A DNA stretch of 64,000 bases from Nonomuraea jiangxiensis. GTDB taxonomy: Bacteria; Actinomycetota; Actinomycetes; Streptosporangiales; Streptosporangiaceae. The DNA is taken from the NCBI RefSeq assembly GCF_900099965.1, contig NZ_FNDJ01000004.1, positions 372,001-436,000 of the forward strand. The letters run 5' to 3'. Shown one piece after another: positions 61,387-64,000 of the stretch (position 1 is the stretch's first letter; the number at the start of each line of letters is the position of its first letter). The position numbers and the translations under genes were made by a program. The notes beneath the pieces are model-generated. The model worked only from the letters and a program-made list of their open reading frames with translations. It was not told the origin of the DNA and searched no databases.

Positions 61387-63108
61387 TCAGGCCGCCTGTA
61401 GCCAGAGGGCGTCCAGGCCGCGGAGCATCACGGTGTCCCGCCAGGCGTGCCGGTGCGGCGTCAGGCGGGTCACGCCGGTCGCCAGCAGCTCTTCGAGCAG
61501 GATGCGGACCGTCCGGTCGGCGAGGCTCGCCCCGAGGCAGCGATGCGGGCCGGAGCCGTAGGTCAGCGGTTGCGGGGACCTGCGGGTGACGTCGAAGCGG
61601 TCCGGGTCGCCGAACACCGCCGGGTCGCGGTTCGCGGCTCCCAGGTGGGCCACCACGACGTGGCCGGCGGGGATCGTGACCGGGCCGAGGCCGATCTCGC
61701 CGGCCGTGACGCGGGAGGCCAGCTGCACCGGGCCGTGGACGCGGCCCGCCTCGCTGACCGCCGGGCCGATCAGGGCGGGATCGGCGGCCAGCCGGGCGAG
61801 CTGGTCCGGATGGCGGGCGAGGAGATGGAGGGTCCCGCTGATCAACTGGGTGACGCTGTCGTATCCGGCGACGGCGAGGAAGGCGAGATTGGCTCGCATC
61901 TCCTGGCCGCTCATCCCGCCGGCCGCGGCCGGTTCGGGGATCCGCCCGGTCAGCTCCGCCAGCGCGGTCAGGCCGGCGTGGAGCTGGTCGAGCGAGGCGG
62001 CCGGCTCGATGGCCATCCATCCGGCCGCGGCAAGCTCCAGGTCCAGCTCGGGCAGGCCCAGCAGGTCTCGTACGAGCCGGGCCGCCAGGGGAGCGGCGAG
62101 CCGCCCGACCACCTCCACGGGCCCGCGGCGCAGGTCGGCCAGCGGCCCGGCGGCGACCTCGCGCAGCCCGGCGTCCGGGCCGGGCCGGCGGCCGATCGCC
62201 TGTTTCACGGCCGAGCGCGTGACGGCGTGCCGGGGCGGGTCCAGGAAGGGCAGCGGGACCGGCAGGCCGGGCGGTGGCGGTGGCAGCGGGTCGCCGGTGA
62301 TGAGGTCGCGCAGCGGCGCCGCCGTCCCCTTGACCAGCCGGGGATCGCGCAGCAGCCGGACGCTGTCGGCATACCCGGTGGCGTACCAGCAGGGGCGTCC
62401 GGCCAGCCGGTGCACCGGGCTGAGCGCGCGCAACTCGTGCAGCCCGGCGAACGGCTCGGCCGCGCCCCCGAACAGCGCCCCGGCCAGCAGCTCGTCGGCC
62501 CGGCCACGCGGGCGAGGGCGCAGCGGGTGGGAGGGCGGCGGGATTCTGCGGGGAGCCGACCGGCCGAGACCGGCGGCGGCGAGGATCTCCGCCACCGCCG
62601 CGTCGCGGTCCTGGCCCAGCAGGATCGCCCGCAGGCCCAACCTCCGGCCCACGGCCACGTTGGCGGGGACGTCGTCCACCAGCAGCGTGTCCTCCGCCGG
62701 GGTGCCGAGCCGGCGCAGCGTCTCGTGGAAGATCTCCGGGTCCGGCTTGCGCCGGCCCAGGTCGCAGGAGCGGACGATGACGGAGAACGTCTCCTCCCAC
62801 GCGTACAGGCGCTGCCAGAGCGTGGCGAACTCGCGTACGGAGTTCGTGCAGAGCGCGAGCCGGACCCCGGCCGCGGCGAGTTGCTCCGCGACCGCCACCA
62901 GGTCGTCGGCGAGCCGGTACGGCGGCATCGGCCCGCCCCCGAGCCCGGCGGGAACGGGCAGATCGGCCAGGGCCAGCGCGCCGCGCTCCAGCCGGTGCCA
63001 GGGGTGGTCGGTGTCGGCGTCCCGGGGCCCGAACAGGTCCGGGGGCAGCCCGCCCGGCTGTGACACGAGCACCCCGCCGACATCGAAGATGGCCGCTCTC
63101 AGAGCCAT
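61387..63108 (-). CDS. HAD-superfamily hydrolase fused to cytochrome P450
   Basis: A 573-residue fusion. Residues 1-175 are a HAD hydrolase with all four motifs: IFDVGGVLV (Asp9), ALCTNS (Thr88), GRRKPDPEIF (Lys121) and LLVDDVPANV (Asp145/146). After a Pro/Arg linker (185-203), residues about 204-573 form a P450: I-helix AGYDSVTQLISG (415-418), ExxR in SEAGRV (E453, R456), and heme loop YGSGPHRCLGASLA with Cys524. No stop codon or frameshift separates them, and the linker reads through cleanly. ATG 63108 starts inside the upstream gene's end (10-bp overlap). An ordinary P450 has about 400 residues; here the N-terminal helices A and B are shortened. Confidence 0.88.
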   Translation of the reverse strand: MALRAAIFDVGGVLVSQPGGLPPDLFGPRDADTDHPWHRLERGALALADLPVPAGLGGGPMPPYRLADDLVAVAEQLAAAGVRLALCTNSVREFATLWQRLYAWEETFSVIVRSCDLGRRKPDPEIFHETLRRLGTPAEDTLLVDDVPANVAVGRRLGLRAILLGQDRDAAVAEILAAAGLGRSAPRRIPPPSHPLRPRPRGRADELLAGALFGGAAEPFAGLHELRALSPVHRLAGRPCWYATGYADSVRLLRDPRLVKGTAAPLRDLITGDPLPPPPPGLPVPLPFLDPPRHAVTRSAVKQAIGRRPGPDAGLREVAAGPLADLRRGPVEVVGRLAAPLAARLVRDLLGLPELDLELAAAGWMAIEPAASLDQLHAGLTALAELTGRIPEPAAAGGMSGQEMRANLAFLAVAGYDSVTQLISGTLHLLARHPDQLARLAADPALIGPAVSEAGRVHGPVQLASRVTAGEIGLGPVTIPAGHVVVAHLGAANRDPAVFGDPDRFDVTRRSPQPLTYGSGPHRCLGASLADRTVRILLEELLATGVTRLTPHRHAWRDTVMLRGLDALWLQAA

Positions 63109-64000
63109 CTGCCGCCCTGCTTGATCATGTGCGAGGTCCGCCGCAGGATGCCGTCCCGCATCTCGTCGATCGCGCCCATCGCCTGCGCGGCCAGGTCGGG
63201 GCCGGCGGCCAGGGACTCGAAGCGCAGGGCGTCGGCCTCGGGGTCGGGCTCCAGCTCCAGCGGCTGGACGGGCAGCCGCTGGGCGAGGTAGGGCAGCGGC
63301 AGGCCCGTCTCGCTCTCGACCCGCCGGGCCAGCGCCCCGATGGCGTCGGAGACCGGCGCGGTCAGCCCCTTGAGCGCCACGATCACCCAGTACCTCAGGA
63401 GCGGGTCGAGGGTGTGGTCGATCTGGTGGGTGATGACGCCCCGCAGGTCGCGATGCTCGGCCGTGTCCTTGGACAGGTAGATGAACTCCAGGGTGCGGCT
63501 CACCGGCCAGTCCAGCAGGTCGTCCAGCCGGAGGGAGCGCCAGTCCTCGTACAGCAGGCCGGAGCGGCGGCCGAAGCGCCGGCACAACCGGTTGATCGCG
63601 CGTTGCGGGGCGCTGACCGGGATCGGGTAGGAGATCATCCGGCGGTAGACGGTGGGCGCGCCCGTGGTGTCGGTCGCCATGAACAGCAGCGCGATCCTCA
63701 ACCGCCTGATGGCCTCGGTGAGGTCGGGAACGTCCTCGAAATAGGACAGGTCCGCCGATTCCCGGACGGCCGCGACGCTCTTGTCCTGGAGGTCCTTGAT
63801 CGCCTGCTGCGTCGGGTGCGGGTGCTCGGGCCAGAACGGGAAGTCGAAGACCTCGGGCCCGGGGCGGGAGCCGATGGTGGCCGGCGCACTGGCGTGCCGG
63901 CCCCTGCGGTAGCCGAAGCCGCCCTGGGACAGGGTCTCCTGCGCCAGCCTGAGCATGTCGCTGTTCTGCTCGTCGATCAGCTCGAACACCCGGACGGCCT
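63099..64000 (-). CDS. Unrecognised protein upstream of the HAD-P450 gene (partial, cut by the window edge)
   Basis: The frame is open to the right edge, so the N-terminus is missing; at least 300 residues are visible. It has no signal or membrane segment. Regions such as TEAIRRLRIALLFMATDTTG, RSLRLDDLLDWPVSRTLEFI and RGVITHQIDHTLDPLLRYWV look like a mostly helical soluble protein, without a catalytic motif I know. It overlaps the HAD-P450 gene by 10 bp, so the two are coupled and may belong to one pathway. Confidence 0.6.
   Translation of the reverse strand, partial: AVRVFELIDEQNSDMLRLAQETLSQGGFGYRRGRHASAPATIGSRPGPEVFDFPFWPEHPHPTQQAIKDLQDKSVAAVRESADLSYFEDVPDLTEAIRRLRIALLFMATDTTGAPTVYRRMISYPIPVSAPQRAINRLCRRFGRRSGLLYEDWRSLRLDDLLDWPVSRTLEFIYLSKDTAEHRDLRGVITHQIDHTLDPLLRYWVIVALKGLTAPVSDAIGALARRVESETGLPLPYLAQRLPVQPLELEPDPEADALRFESLAAGPDLAAQAMGAIDEMRDGILRRTSHMIKQGGRWL

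Overview
The window is high-GC DNA from an actinomycete. Supporting signs are the strong third-position G/C bias, many GTG starts, ATGA/GTGA gene overlaps, I-shaped hairpin terminators without U-tracts, a SARP regulator, ROK regulators, large STAND-type NTPases and rare TTA leucine codons. The gene set would suit a Streptosporangiales- or Streptomyces-like soil organism, but the genus cannot be fixed from this sequence. I saw no tRNA, rRNA, CRISPR array, insertion sequence or phage gene.

Layout. 1-5.8 kb: housekeeping and regulatory genes (end of a WYL regulator, GAP-family membrane protein, secreted chorismate mutase, a LexA-like repressor, a MerR regulator with its oxidoreductase, a NUDIX hydrolase and a histidine phosphatase). 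5.8-10.1 kb: a secreted phosphoesterase, then efeO-efeB (iron uptake; no efeU here). 10.4-17.0 kb: phenylacetate catabolism, with a TetR (PaaR-like) gene, paaABCDE on the minus strand and divergent paaZ; a 22-bp palindrome sits between paaA and paaZ. 17.0-22.5 kb: two paralogous ROK regulators in opposite orientation flanking a CopC / cupredoxin / membrane-protein cassette. 23.1-27.7 kb: two secreted multidomain carbohydrate proteins sharing a nearly identical discoidin domain. 27.8-34.9 kb: a tightly overlapping ebo-type operon (inositol-phosphate synthase, UbiA prenyltransferase, TIM-barrel isomerase, EboA, EboB, EboE, EboF). 35-41.8 kb: GNAT, a broken phosphodiesterase pseudogene, an MBL-fold hydrolase, a glycosyltransferase / SGNH esterase / glycosyltransferase operon and an alcohol dehydrogenase.

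42.0-48.7 kb holds the most distinctive operon: GntR regulator, 2[4Fe-4S] ferredoxin, a substrate-binding lipoprotein fused to a NosL-like domain, ABC permease, ABC ATPase, and an AprA/fumarate-reductase-type flavoprotein fused to HEAT repeats. It reads as one import-plus-redox system of unknown substrate, preceded by a 17-bp operator-like palindrome. 49.8-59.1 kb is a signalling or conflict-type island: HTH/NB-ARC protein, nSTAND1-WD40 protein, an unknown protein, a membrane NACHT protein and a SARP regulator. The window ends with a 49-residue basic protein, a secreted CocE/NonD hydrolase, a HAD-hydrolase/cytochrome P450 fusion, and an unrecognised gene cut by the right edge.

The systems that best merit follow-up are the ABC/NosL/flavoprotein operon, the HAD-P450 fusion with its upstream partner, the ebo operon in which an inositol-phosphate synthase occupies the usual cyclase slot, and the STAND/NACHT island. 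All functional statements come from reading motifs; no database search was run.
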